Source: Methanobrevibacter sp.
GTDB lineage: Archaea > Methanobacteriota > Methanobacteria > Methanobacteriales > Methanobacteriaceae
DNA: 5,323 nt
Assembly (NCBI GenBank): GCA_030539985.1
Contig: JAUNXD010000124.1
Span: 1-5,323, forward strand
Direction of reading: 5' to 3'
Positions within the stretch are counted from its first letter, which is position 1; every line of letters starts with the position of its first letter. The notes under the pieces are model-generated. The model was not told the DNA's origin and searched no databases. It was given only the letters and a program-made list of their open reading frames with translations. Made by a program: the position numbers and the translations under genes. This document shows, one piece after another, positions 5,251 to 5,323 of this stretch.

Positions 5251-5323
5251 TATTTTTTGAAATTATCAATTTTTGAAAGGGATTTTAAATATATTTTACA
5301 GTTTGTTCAATAATAAAATGGAA

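Noticed and set aside
5278..5323. Promoter (TTTTAAATATATTTT) and ATG at 5318 of a plus-strand gene leaving the window
   Set aside because: The spacing would suit a nearly leaderless gene, but only two codons are visible and the DNA is extremely AT-rich, so it cannot be supported.

Overview
The window looks like a piece of a methanogenic archaeon of the order Methanobacteriales, most likely Methanobrevibacter or a close relative. The grounds are the low GC content, the archaeal-type promoters (TATA boxes such as TTTATATA about 40 bases before start codons), the terminators ending in runs of T, and above all the tail of an energy-converting hydrogenase B (ehb) operon, which hydrogenotrophic methanogens carry.

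Layout. Bases 1-911 (+) hold the last two genes of that operon: ehbP, missing its first few codons, and an ACT-domain protein (DUF5612 type, probably ehbQ). They overlap by four bases, and a terminator hairpin follows. Bases 912-1432 are a long gap without a convincing protein gene. It is not empty: it has a strong archaeal promoter, a hairpin followed by T-runs, several alternative hairpins and an 11-base direct repeat. The simplest reading is a small RNA gene of about 115 nt at about 1008-1121 (+), possibly followed by a short mobile or repeated element. From 1433 to 5165 three genes lie on the minus strand, each with its own promoter: a Cas4/Dna2-like protein that keeps the four iron-sulfur cysteines but lacks part of the nuclease site, a 12-helix sodium-dependent (NSS/SNF family) transporter, and a predicted nucleotidyltransferase of the polymerase-beta superfamily. 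The last two end at clear hairpin/T-run terminators. The Cas4-like gene converges on the ehb operon and has no obvious terminator of its own.

Functional links. Only ehbP and the ACT-domain gene are evidently co-transcribed. Ehb is known in methanogens to supply low-potential electrons for CO2 assimilation, so a terminal ACT-domain protein would fit a sensing role in anabolism (inference). The three minus-strand genes look independent. No CRISPR array, cas1 or cas2 is present, so the Cas4-like protein stands alone here.

Most worth following up: the candidate small RNA with its own promoter and terminator, the repeat and hairpin structure in the same gap, and the Cas4-like protein with an apparently altered active site.
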